IMG/VR virus record: IMGVR_UViG_3300021962_000056
Span: 1-64,000 of that record
Strand: one strand, 5' to 3'
DNA from: a virus
DNA length: 64,000 nt
Shown: positions 40,984-49,471 of the stretch, piece after piece
How positions within the stretch are numbered: the first letter of the stretch is position 1
Layout of the letters: each line of letters opens with the position of its first letter
Notes under the pieces: generated by a model
The model's database searches: none
Told to the model about the DNA's origin: nothing
What the model saw: the letters and a program-made list of their open reading frames with translations, nothing else
Made by a program: the position numbers and the translations under genes

Positions 40984-41724
40984 TTAGCCTCCCATGAGTT
41001 TGCGTTGAGTGGAGACCAGATCGCTTTCGCCGCCGGTGCCGGCGCGACTCTGCGCTCCCAGCTGCGCGAATCCAAGATTGGTCAATCCAGATCCGAGTGA
41101 TCCAAACGCTTGACCGACCGCTCCAGTTGCACTCGGCATACCGGCAACACCAAGGAGCGCCTGCTGTTGTGCGCTGCGCTCGCCGCCGCGCAATGCGGCA
41201 ATCTGCTGTGGCGTAAACTCGTAGTTCGCCAACGGAGCCAGCGGTGTGGTTCCAAGGATGTTGGCGAACTGTTGGTTGCCGAGGTTTGCGAAGTCCAAGC
41301 TGGTTCGTCCGAGGTCTCGGGCAACGAGGTTTCTTCCAGCTGCGCTTCCGGCGTACCCACCCTGAAGAGCTTGGCCGGCTGCTCTGCGTTGAACCTGCGC
41401 CGCGACATCAGGCGGGAGTTCACCGCGAAGGAGTGCTAGCGCGTTCTGAGTGCGTTGCGCTTGGCCTTCTTGATAACCAGGAATCTGGATGCCAAGCGAC
41501 TCCAGCAGCTGGGCTCGGTTGAACGCGTTGCGCTCGGTCTCCATTTCTCGGGCGCGGGGAGCGTTGAGAGCGGACTCTCCCATTACCGCACCAACATCAA
41601 GCCCAGGAATGTTTGCAGCGTCACGGGCCTGCCGGCGCGCCGCGCTAGCGGACGACGCTGACAATGCTGCGCCTGTTCCAGACCCGACAAGCCCAACTCC
41701 TATTGCTGTTCCTACCCAAGACAT
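40984..41724 (-). CDS. Internal virion/ejection protein, gp14-position (B)
   Basis: 246 aa. Gly/Ala/Ser hydrophobic N-terminus (AIGVGLVGSGTGAALSAS), then helices. The block LLRGELPPDVAAQVQRRAAG, ALQGGYAGSAAGRNLVARDL, GRTSLDFANLG matches the A protein at 17219-18031 almost position by position. It overlaps the cupin gene by 13 bases. A membrane-active component of the ejection apparatus is the likely role by analogy. Confidence 0.6.
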   Translation of the reverse strand: MSWVGTAIGVGLVGSGTGAALSASSASAARRQARDAANIPGLDVGAVMGESALNAPRAREMETERNAFNRAQLLESLGIQIPGYQEGQAQRTQNALALLRGELPPDVAAQVQRRAAGQALQGGYAGSAAGRNLVARDLGRTSLDFANLGNQQFANILGTTPLAPLANYEFTPQQIAALRGGERSAQQQALLGVAGMPSATGAVGQAFGSLGSGLTNLGFAQLGAQSRAGTGGESDLVSTQRKLMGG

Positions 41725-42176
41725 AGTAAGTATTTGTTATCCCTCACGTAAGTGAGGTCGTTGCGTATCTCTTCGTGATTTTTTTTGTTCAGCGGGTTGG
41801 GGTGAACAGTCACCCAAACCGTGTCCTCTTGAATCAAAATCGCCCTTCGCGTCTGCGGCAGGGTAATTCCGTACATCGGCGCCGTGTAGGTCACCAGTCC
41901 CTCGGTTTCGCTGATTACCGTCAGCTTGCCCTGAAGCAGAAAGAACGGGTGATCGAACTTATGGATCCGACTGGTGATGATTGATCCAGCTGGCGCAAAT
42001 ATTTCCCGCACGTACAACCCCTCTGGATAAGTATGGTTGAGCGGGCACTCGATCTGCGGCTTGTCCGAGACAAACGCTTCCCAACGATCCAGTCGATCGT
42101 CGAGCGGAACGTCTGCGTCGGTCAGAAATTCCAACCACGTCACCGGCTGCACTACAACTGGAAGCTCTTCGGTCAT
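41712..42176 (-). CDS. Cupin-like protein
   Basis: 154 aa. The C-terminal two thirds shows the cupin pattern: YVREIFAPAGSIITSRIHKF, DHPFFLLQGKLTVISETE, YGITLPQTRRAILIQED, VWVTVHPN, with His residues placed to bind a metal. The N-terminal helix (VTWLEFLTDADVPLDDRLDR) is extra. It occupies the slot where A has citrate-synthase-like and sulfotransferase-like genes. Whether it is an enzyme or a virion part is unknown. Confidence 0.65.
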   Translation of the reverse strand: MTEELPVVVQPVTWLEFLTDADVPLDDRLDRWEAFVSDKPQIECPLNHTYPEGLYVREIFAPAGSIITSRIHKFDHPFFLLQGKLTVISETEGLVTYTAPMYGITLPQTRRAILIQEDTVWVTVHPNPLNKKNHEEIRNDLTYVRDNKYLLCLG

Positions 42177-43261
42177 CAGATGAAGCCACCAAAGATGAAC
42201 TGGGTCTTGGCCGATCCGAACGGCTGCACGTTAATCACGCTGCGCTCGTTCGGGCTGTAGGCTTCGAGTTCATTGCGCAGACTGCGAAGCGCCAGCTGGA
42301 TCTCACGTTCAGCCTCGGTGTACTGATTCCGGTCCTCCTTCTGGATGGCCTTCATCATGTGCTTGATCGCCTGGAGATTGCCGATGAACAGCCAATCGGA
42401 GTCAACGATGGCCGGGATGAACTCCAGACGCACGATCGCCTCGACTACCGTGTTGGTACATTCCTCATCTGGAGGCACGCACCCGTCGCCGTGGTCGATG
42501 CAGTCGTTCTGAGCTTCCGCGTTGCACCCGGAGGTTCCGCCGCAAACCTCGGGCATCCCGATCAGGTACGTGCGACGGTACTCAGGGTTTTCTTCGCTGG
42601 GACCCCAGAGTGCGACTTCCGTGGTCACAGTACCGTTGTAGGTCGAAATGCGCAGCCTTCCCTGCGTCAACGGCTTCTGGGCGCCGGTGAGTCCAGGCTT
42701 CTTGAACTGCTTCGTTGTCTGGACAAACGGAGTGATGTTTGGGTTTGGCAGAGTGACGTATTCACCCCAGACATACTCTCCGGAAACCGTATCGTAGGTG
42801 CGAATGGCTTCATTGGTAATCGGATCAATCCCTTGAAGCAGGACACGTTTGCCGGCATCAGCTGCTAGCTCTGGTGCCACCTGAAAATAGCAGGTCTCGA
42901 TCGAATCCCGATACTGCGTGACCATACCGCGATCCAGCAGCTGTTCCTGCTCGCATCCCTCACGGCCGCATCCGGTGCGCGGTGCGCGTTCATCCGTCTG
43001 GAACTCGTACCACTGGTTCTGGATCGGGATGTTGTACCCGCAGAGGTTCATCGCCTCGATCGTCTTGACCTCGCGAGGCCAAGTGATGCAGCCGGCAGTG
43101 ACGCAGATGCGCAACTTCTTGTATGTGCCCCACCACTTGCCCATGTCGGCAAGCCGCGCCTGAGCCTCGTTGAGCAGCTGGACGAAACGCTCGTCACAGG
43201 TGGCCAGTCCGACTGCCTGCGCGATCGTGGAGTTCTTGGCCTGTGCGAGGGTTTTTCTCAT
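42176..43261 (-). CDS. Putative head-tail connector / tubular protein A-like (B)
   Basis: 361 aa, homologous to the A gene at 15152-16123 (AGCITWPREVKTIEAMNLCG, NQWYEFQ). N-terminal helices (FVQLLNEAQARLADMGKWWG), beta middle, and a Cys-rich insertion near residue 255-285 (CGGTSGCNAEAQNDC, then DGCVPPDEECTN) that A lacks. Helical end (AIQKEDRNQYTEAEREIQLA). Predicted adaptor between portal and nozzle, by order. Confidence 0.6.
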   Translation of the reverse strand: MRKTLAQAKNSTIAQAVGLATCDERFVQLLNEAQARLADMGKWWGTYKKLRICVTAGCITWPREVKTIEAMNLCGYNIPIQNQWYEFQTDERAPRTGCGREGCEQEQLLDRGMVTQYRDSIETCYFQVAPELAADAGKRVLLQGIDPITNEAIRTYDTVSGEYVWGEYVTLPNPNITPFVQTTKQFKKPGLTGAQKPLTQGRLRISTYNGTVTTEVALWGPSEENPEYRRTYLIGMPEVCGGTSGCNAEAQNDCIDHGDGCVPPDEECTNTVVEAIVRLEFIPAIVDSDWLFIGNLQAIKHMMKAIQKEDRNQYTEAEREIQLALRSLRNELEAYSPNERSVINVQPFGSAKTQFIFGGFI

Positions 43262-44250
43262 GGCGGGGTGTAGAGGGGGTTGAGCGCGGTCGCGTAGACT
43301 TTCATCTGATAATCAGTGGCTGAGCTTGCAGGTCCAAGCGCCGGAGTCATAAACGGAAAGATAATCCCGTTTTGCCAAATCGGATAAACGTGAATTTGAT
43401 CAAAGTCAGCCGTGTACTTGAACGCTGGCATATCGGCAGCAGGCCCGTCCGCTAGCAAGTTCAAGCAGTCAACTTCTTGACCCGAATACCAGGTTAATGT
43501 CGCGTTTGGAATCGTGCTCGCATCTGTAAATGTCTGTGTTCCTACGGCAATCCTTTGCAAAACCACCCGGACCATGAACGGCATGATTTTCGATCCGGTC
43601 AATGGATTCACGAATCCATGAGTGAAATTTTCTGGCGCAGCAGAAACCGATGGAATAACTCGCAATGTAGACTCATACGTCAAAAACTGACGTAAACTCT
43701 GCCGCGTCAGGTCCCGCTTCTGCGTGATCAGCTGGAAATTTACCCCGTCGTACAAGACGGACACAACCTGACCAATCAGGATGTCGTTTGCGGAAAGGGC
43801 GGTCGTGCCATCCTTCGTGATCGTCTTGGCACCGCGTCCATCCACATTCAGCGTGCAAGCGCCAGCATTGGTGTGGTTTGCGAGGAAGGTGTAAATCTGA
43901 CCAGTCCGGTAGGCCGAAGCAGCATTGGGGTAAGCCGGCGAATTGGTGACCGCATAGTTTCCACCTGCACCTGTTGCCGTGCCCGCAAACACCACTTCGC
44001 TGCTGGATCGAATCCACGCCAGATCGGTGGGATTTCCAGACCACTTCATCACGTCGATCGGTCGATCAGACGAATCGGTACGCAGCCAATAGAGTGCAGT
44101 GTTTCCGGGTGCGGTTTGCGATGTCACCCATTCCGCGCCGGTATTCAGGTTTCCAATCAGCGCGGCCGCGTAAGCGTCCAGGCGATCCTGTTCGCTCGCG
44201 TAGCATTGGGGAGGGGGAAGCTCTCCAGCTGTGATGTCAATCGTTGGCAT
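43258..44250 (-). CDS. Short tail fibre protein (B)
   Basis: 330 aa, ATGA overlap with the connector gene. The N-terminus (LDAYAAALIGNLNTGAEWVT, ALYWLRTDSSDRPIDVMKWS) resembles attachment parts of tail fibres. The middle (FLANHTNAGACTLNVDGRGA, DILIGQVVSVLYDGVNFQL) is a motif common in phage fibres. C-terminal region beta-rich and unique. Positional partner of A 14352-15155. Confidence 0.6.
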   Translation of the reverse strand: MPTIDITAGELPPPQCYASEQDRLDAYAAALIGNLNTGAEWVTSQTAPGNTALYWLRTDSSDRPIDVMKWSGNPTDLAWIRSSSEVVFAGTATGAGGNYAVTNSPAYPNAASAYRTGQIYTFLANHTNAGACTLNVDGRGAKTITKDGTTALSANDILIGQVVSVLYDGVNFQLITQKRDLTRQSLRQFLTYESTLRVIPSVSAAPENFTHGFVNPLTGSKIMPFMVRVVLQRIAVGTQTFTDASTIPNATLTWYSGQEVDCLNLLADGPAADMPAFKYTADFDQIHVYPIWQNGIIFPFMTPALGPASSATDYQMKVYATALNPLYTPP

Positions 44251-44252
44251 GG

Positions 44253-47200
44253 CTAGATTCGGTAGCTGTAATCGTCTGGCTTACACGGGCCGGGGTCGCA
44301 TTGAAGATCGAGACACCCTCCCGGGCAATCGAAATAGAAAAATTGATCCAGCGGCGCAACGCACCGGTCTGGCCGTCCAGCCAGGAACGATGCTCCAAAC
44401 CGTCCGCCGTTGTTGCGGACAAGATCTTGCCCGCTCAAACGACGAACAGTGTTGCACGTGATCTGGACGTTGCTGACGTACCGGAAAAAGCTGCCGGTTG
44501 CCGATGTAAACGCCACGTCTGGGCCGACATTCGCGCAGGTGAAGGTGGTTGGAGTAGGCGTTCCAGTGACGATGTTTTCGTCGTTGAAGCTGGTGTTGAT
44601 GAAACCCTCGGTCGTCACGTGATCCCCGATGGACAGGTGATGCGCCTTGTTCGTGGTGAACGTCGCGACGTTTGATGTCCGCTGGTAGGCGATGGGCAGC
44701 ATTTCCCAGGGGAATTTCACCGGGAGGTTGATGCCAACGAAGCCTCCGCTGGAAGAAACGATGGCGCCGGGATTGGTAACCGTGAACTGATTTGCAGCTG
44801 GTACGGTAAGAACCGTGAAAACGCCATTGAATGTTCCGTCAGCAACTCCAACCACGGAAACCTCCATTCCAACCTGAAGCTCATGCGCTGACACCGTTGT
44901 AAATGTCGAGATACCGCTGCCGTCTCTCGATGCGCCATCCGGAGACGCCGACGGGGGGTTGATCGGAATCTGGTAGTCCGTCGGGTAGTACCATTTGCTG
45001 CGATCGACGTCGTGATTCAGGACGATAAACGCAGCATCGAGCGGATCGAAAGCCGTCTGGTAATACCAAGTTCCCGGCCCTTGAAGTAACACGTCATTGT
45101 TTTCAACAACCATGTCGCGGTGTGCTGAAATCAATGTGGAATACGGATTCGGATTCGCTGTCAACGGCCCGATCAACTCATACCAATCCTGCACGTTTAA
45201 CGCTATGAACGCACAAATATCCAACGCTGAGTTGTTGTGGATGCGCGTTCCAAAGTGCTGGTACGAATCAACGTAGAAACAGGTTCCAGTAAACCCGTCG
45301 AAATTGTTGTAGCGGACCTCGGCGTTTAACGTCTCTCGAACGGTGATAGCATGAACCGGGCTCTGTTGGTTGACCTTGTTTGGTCCGCCGCGAACCTCGT
45401 TGTACTCGAAGGTGCAATCCTTCGCCAGGATCCGCTGGCTGCGAAGCATTTCGACGCTTCCGTCGAGGTACAAACCGGGAATGATGTTGGGTCCAGGTGC
45501 GTTCACTGTGAACTTGAACGCGTCCGGAACGCTTAACACCGTCGAATTTACGTAAAGATTTACGTTCGCAGCAACTGGTGGGAATGCGTTTGGAAGGGCT
45601 TGGGCAACAGTAAAATTAAAATCGTCTACAATCGAGGCAACCGTCCAAGTTCCATTGAATGAAGGATCAGTGAGAATGCCTTGAATTTTGACCGTTGATC
45701 CAACATTGGCGAAATGCCTTCCGTAGGTGGTGTACGTCGCTACGCCAGCATTACGTTGAACGACTTGAACTGCCGTCATCGTCACCGGCACCACGTCCCC
45801 AACCCGCAGCGTGTGCTTCATGACGCAGGTGTACGTCGCCACGCCAGCGGATCTGGAAACCACGTTGATCGGGTTCACAAGGCTCGAAAAGCCGCCGATC
45901 GCGCACTGGGTGTTGGCCTCTGCGTTGCCGGGATAGAGAACGCTTTGAATCGAGTTTCGGCCTTGGTATCCGAACTTGTTGTTGATGATCCGCGCACCTG
46001 GCGTCTTGTTGTCCACCGTCATCGGTAGGAACGAGAGGGCGATGAACGTCTCAGCGTCTGCGATACCAACGCCGAAATCGTAAAACTGGTTGTCGCGGAA
46101 CACCGCGTTTTCACCGCGATGATTGATTCCTGCGACCGTGTAGGACGAGTTGACTCCTGCGGTCGTTTGAGCGGTGGCAAGAACGTCAGGGTAGTAGGTC
46201 GGAGAGTAGACGCGGCCGTTTTGAGCAGGCAGTGTTATCGGAGCGGTAACGCGAGAACAATAAAACTCCTGACCGCCAGGAAGGAATCCAGCCACGGTTT
46301 TTGTGCCATTGAAGGCTGGGTCTGTCATCCCGGTAATGACAACGCTATCACCGATCGTGAAACCAAAGTTCCAGTCTGGATGCTTTGTGTAAATGTCAGC
46401 AAAACCGTTGTTTCTACCGCCAATGATTACAGCACGAATATCGCGCTGGAAAGTGGACTGGGTTATGTTCTGAACATTTCCATACCCAGTGAATGACCCA
46501 TCTGCAACACCGCCTGTTTTTACGTTTACAATGTACTGATTGATTTCGCTTACATTGGTGTATGGAGGCGGGACTATTGGCGGAGAATACGATGGAGTTG
46601 CCACCGCAGTTATGAAATGCGGGTATGCGGTCGTGTACGTGTTTACTCCAGCGGTCCTTGAAACGGATGAAATCGCGATATCTGCAACCGAGTTGTTCGT
46701 GTAGTTGCCGTCGAACGTGATGCCTTGAATCAGCGTGTTCTTGCAATTCGTCGCATCCACAGGGCGGCCCGGATATGCTCCAGCACCTCCAACCGCGCCG
46801 CTGCCGGCATAATTGCCCAGCGTCTTGATCATCTGGATGTTGAATCCATAGGTATCGAGTCGCTTGGTTGACGTATGGTTTGCGAACTTCAGCGTCGTTT
46901 GCCCGATGCCTTTTCCGACAAACTCGACGTTGTCGATCGCAAGTCCGTAGCCGAGAACCAACGAAGATGTGTATCCGCCGCCGATTAGGTTGATCCAGCC
47001 GTTCTCTGCTGCCAGCGGAGTGTTTGCTCCTGGCATCAACACCTGAAATGAAGTTGGGCTGTAAATCGCAGTTACCTGAAATCCAAATTGGCCTGGACCG
47101 AGATTGCTCGGCAATGTTGTTGCCGGGTCGATGTAAACCACCGAAATGCCGTACAACGTGATTTTTTCTCCAAGAACAAGACCGTGCGGGGTAGCAGTTG

Positions 47201-47387
47201 TAAAGGTTGTGTAGCCACCAGTCCTCTGGCTCTGAGTGATCTTCGCCCCCGGACTCGACCCCAGTAGAAACGTGCCTGCCGGGAAATCGCATCGACCAGC
47301 TGTGAGCAAGCATTCGTTGATCGCCCACGCGCTGTTTCGTAGCCCGCAGGGATCCGCTCCGTAATCAACTGGGTTTGAAGAGGGCAT
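44253..47387 (-). CDS. Tailspike with beta-helix and repeated modules (B)
   Basis: 1044 aa from ATG at 47387, just after the nozzle-like stop. It begins NPVDYGADPCGLRNSAWAIN with CDFPAGTFLLG, the usual pectate-lyase-like opening, and has right-handed beta-helix stretches (GKGIGQTTLKFAN, LIQGITFDGNY, EVRYNNFDGFTG, VVENNDVLLQG). Interspersed are modules of the form AGVATYTT-H-VGD-V-FNGT-TV-FTV, about six or seven copies. Probably a trimeric spike that binds or degrades host surface glycan. Catalytic residues cannot be named. Confidence 0.7.
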   Translation of the reverse strand: MPSSNPVDYGADPCGLRNSAWAINECLLTAGRCDFPAGTFLLGSSPGAKITQSQRTGGYTTFTTATPHGLVLGEKITLYGISVVYIDPATTLPSNLGPGQFGFQVTAIYSPTSFQVLMPGANTPLAAENGWINLIGGGYTSSLVLGYGLAIDNVEFVGKGIGQTTLKFANHTSTKRLDTYGFNIQMIKTLGNYAGSGAVGGAGAYPGRPVDATNCKNTLIQGITFDGNYTNNSVADIAISSVSRTAGVNTYTTAYPHFITAVATPSYSPPIVPPPYTNVSEINQYIVNVKTGGVADGSFTGYGNVQNITQSTFQRDIRAVIIGGRNNGFADIYTKHPDWNFGFTIGDSVVITGMTDPAFNGTKTVAGFLPGGQEFYCSRVTAPITLPAQNGRVYSPTYYPDVLATAQTTAGVNSSYTVAGINHRGENAVFRDNQFYDFGVGIADAETFIALSFLPMTVDNKTPGARIINNKFGYQGRNSIQSVLYPGNAEANTQCAIGGFSSLVNPINVVSRSAGVATYTCVMKHTLRVGDVVPVTMTAVQVVQRNAGVATYTTYGRHFANVGSTVKIQGILTDPSFNGTWTVASIVDDFNFTVAQALPNAFPPVAANVNLYVNSTVLSVPDAFKFTVNAPGPNIIPGLYLDGSVEMLRSQRILAKDCTFEYNEVRGGPNKVNQQSPVHAITVRETLNAEVRYNNFDGFTGTCFYVDSYQHFGTRIHNNSALDICAFIALNVQDWYELIGPLTANPNPYSTLISAHRDMVVENNDVLLQGPGTWYYQTAFDPLDAAFIVLNHDVDRSKWYYPTDYQIPINPPSASPDGASRDGSGISTFTTVSAHELQVGMEVSVVGVADGTFNGVFTVLTVPAANQFTVTNPGAIVSSSGGFVGINLPVKFPWEMLPIAYQRTSNVATFTTNKAHHLSIGDHVTTEGFINTSFNDENIVTGTPTPTTFTCANVGPDVAFTSATGSFFRYVSNVQITCNTVRRLSGQDLVRNNGGRFGASFLAGRPDRCVAPLDQFFYFDCPGGCLDLQCDPGPCKPDDYSYRI

Positions 47388-47388
47388 A

Positions 47389-49428
47389 CTAGGCAGAGAG
47401 TAACGGGCAGGCCACTCGGCTGAGATCGCCGTATATGTCCTCCTGGAGACGTTGGGCAACCATGGCAATTCGCTTCAAGCGAAACCTGCCGGTGTTCACA
47501 TAACGCAGCTGGAATTCGTAGCCATCGCGAGTGAAACCGCCGGTCTGCACGTCGCACTTGTCGGGCGGTTGTGGCAGGGCAATGCGCGATCGGGCGGGCG
47601 GCTGGTAGTATTTGACCTCTTGGCAGTTGATTACCGCCGGCGGGCACGAAACCTCACCGGGCTCGCAGTTGCGGTACTTGGCGCAGTCTTTGATCTCGGC
47701 CCATGGATGCCAGCACTCGCCCTCGTTGGCCTTGAAGTAGACCTTGGCCTCGATGTTGCCCATGACCTGATCGTACCACTGTTCGGCGCTCATCAGGCGC
47801 TTCTTGTTGGCAGGCTCGGCAAACGTGAGTGAGCGTGTTTCAACGATCCACTCGATCGGCGAATCATCGAACCCATCGAAATCAAACTGGCCAGTACGGG
47901 TGATCTCGTAGAGGCCGATCTTTCCCTGATCCAATCCAAAGAGAAAACAACGGTCAGAATTCTGAACTCGAACCGTCAGCATTTGGAGAATGTCAGCGCC
48001 CGTCCAGACACCCTCCCAAGCAGGAGGGAGCTTGCGGCCCATTCCGGAAACCAAGTCGAAATCCATGACCACCAGCCCTCGATGCACAACACCGCGACCG
48101 TTCACCTTCTGCGGCTGGATGGTCATCAGCATCCGGTTGTCGAAGTTCACGGAGCTAGCAGCCTTCAGGTAAAACTCCGTGTCGTAGGCCAAGGCCCGCA
48201 CAACCTGCCGGCTGATAGGGGTGTTGCCCCATTCGGTGAAATCGCGCCTGGCGTAGATCAACGACCGAATGCCGTCCTGCGCACGAAATATCAGATCACC
48301 GTTCATGGGAACGATGGATTCGTGATTGAACGAACCAAAGTTCAGCAATGCGAATCGCTGGATCGGATAGCTGAGATCCTTCCAAACGTCGCGGTCCACT
48401 GGGGCTGCGAACGCGTAGGTCGCGGTCGGCGTGAATACCAGCAGGTCGCCATCTCCCAGCGACGTGTCCAAGTTGGCGCCAAACGCCAGTCCGGTGATCG
48501 GGCCATTGGAGACGGCGAAGGCACCGCCCTCATTGAGGAATGTGTTCTCGGTGAATCGAATGACGGAGTTGCGGCCGTAAGCTGGATCTCCATAGACCAA
48601 GTCGCCACCGTAGTATTCTGATCCACTGGCTACCCAGAGACGCCCCTTGCCGTAGGCCATCGGTCCTCCAACTGGAACTTCTTCACCAGTGGCGCGCCGA
48701 AACGTCGTTCCATCAAACAGGTACGGGGCATTCAGCTGGTCTTGAACAATCAGCCAGTTTTCCGCCTGTTGGAAGAATACGTGATCCGCGTTTGGGTTGT
48801 TGGCTTGCAACCAGTATCCAGTGAAACTCGGTCCCAGCAATGGTCCTGCATCAACGCCAGGGCTGTACGTTGTGAACGTCGTTGGCGTCGGCGTGTTTTG
48901 AATCACGAAGTCACCGAAAAAACCTTCAGGAAACGAAGCGCCAACGCGCTCAGGCAGCCGCACAACCATTCCCGGAAACAAACCATGTGGAACGGAGCAG
49001 GTGTAGGTTGCGATGTTGGCAACGCGCCCTCGAGTATCAACCGTGAATGTGCCACCTTGAGGTGTTTGGTCTGAGACGAGGAAATTATTTTCGATGTCGA
49101 TGCGGAACATTTTTCCGCTGATCGAAGCGAACAGATACGGCGTGCCATCATCGTTCACATAGGCGCCGCAGCCTTGGAAATACCCAGTCTTGAATGCGTC
49201 TTGAACGGCCGCGTTGTAGTAGCCTGAGTCGGTGACAACAGTCGGATCCGGGAACGTCAACCCTTTCAACCAGATCCCTGGCCGCGCCTTGGGAAAACCT
49301 CCACGGACAGTCGTGTTCACCGCCCAAGCCAGTTGGTTGGGTTGAATCAATGACGGAGAGAACCCGCTATCTACACCGCCTTCTGCGGTGAGCAGGCCGT
49401 CAACCAAACGATTCTTTTCGGCGACCAT
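47389..49428 (-). CDS. Putative tail nozzle / tubular protein B-like (B)
   Basis: 679 aa from ATG at 49428 (MVAEKNRLVDG), chosen by alignment with the A homologue; starts at 49470 and 49443 overlap the divergent promoter. Shared blocks with A: AEGGVDSGFSPS, AENWLIVQDQ, ENTFLNEGGAFAV, VDRDVWKDLSYPIQ, NTPISRQV. Near residues 125-195 it has an insertion (GRVANIATYTCSVPHGL to TPTTFTTYSPGVD) absent from A and similar to tailspike modules. Cys pairs occur near the C-terminus. Confidence 0.6.
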   Translation of the reverse strand: MVAEKNRLVDGLLTAEGGVDSGFSPSLIQPNQLAWAVNTTVRGGFPKARPGIWLKGLTFPDPTVVTDSGYYNAAVQDAFKTGYFQGCGAYVNDDGTPYLFASISGKMFRIDIENNFLVSDQTPQGGTFTVDTRGRVANIATYTCSVPHGLFPGMVVRLPERVGASFPEGFFGDFVIQNTPTPTTFTTYSPGVDAGPLLGPSFTGYWLQANNPNADHVFFQQAENWLIVQDQLNAPYLFDGTTFRRATGEEVPVGGPMAYGKGRLWVASGSEYYGGDLVYGDPAYGRNSVIRFTENTFLNEGGAFAVSNGPITGLAFGANLDTSLGDGDLLVFTPTATYAFAAPVDRDVWKDLSYPIQRFALLNFGSFNHESIVPMNGDLIFRAQDGIRSLIYARRDFTEWGNTPISRQVVRALAYDTEFYLKAASSVNFDNRMLMTIQPQKVNGRGVVHRGLVVMDFDLVSGMGRKLPPAWEGVWTGADILQMLTVRVQNSDRCFLFGLDQGKIGLYEITRTGQFDFDGFDDSPIEWIVETRSLTFAEPANKKRLMSAEQWYDQVMGNIEAKVYFKANEGECWHPWAEIKDCAKYRNCEPGEVSCPPAVINCQEVKYYQPPARSRIALPQPPDKCDVQTGGFTRDGYEFQLRYVNTGRFRLKRIAMVAQRLQEDIYGDLSRVACPLLSA

Positions 49429-49471
49429 GACGCTTGAACCCATTGAAAGGCCATCGCAAGATTCCCGCAAG
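49429..49471. promoter_or_regulatory. Divergent promoter region, terminase/tail operons (B)
   Basis: 43 bases separate the minus-strand nozzle-like start from the plus-strand terminase start, the same layout as 11237-11290 in A. No convincing -10/-35 pair or ribosome site can be picked by eye; GCAAG just before the terminase ATG is weak. Confidence 0.3.
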
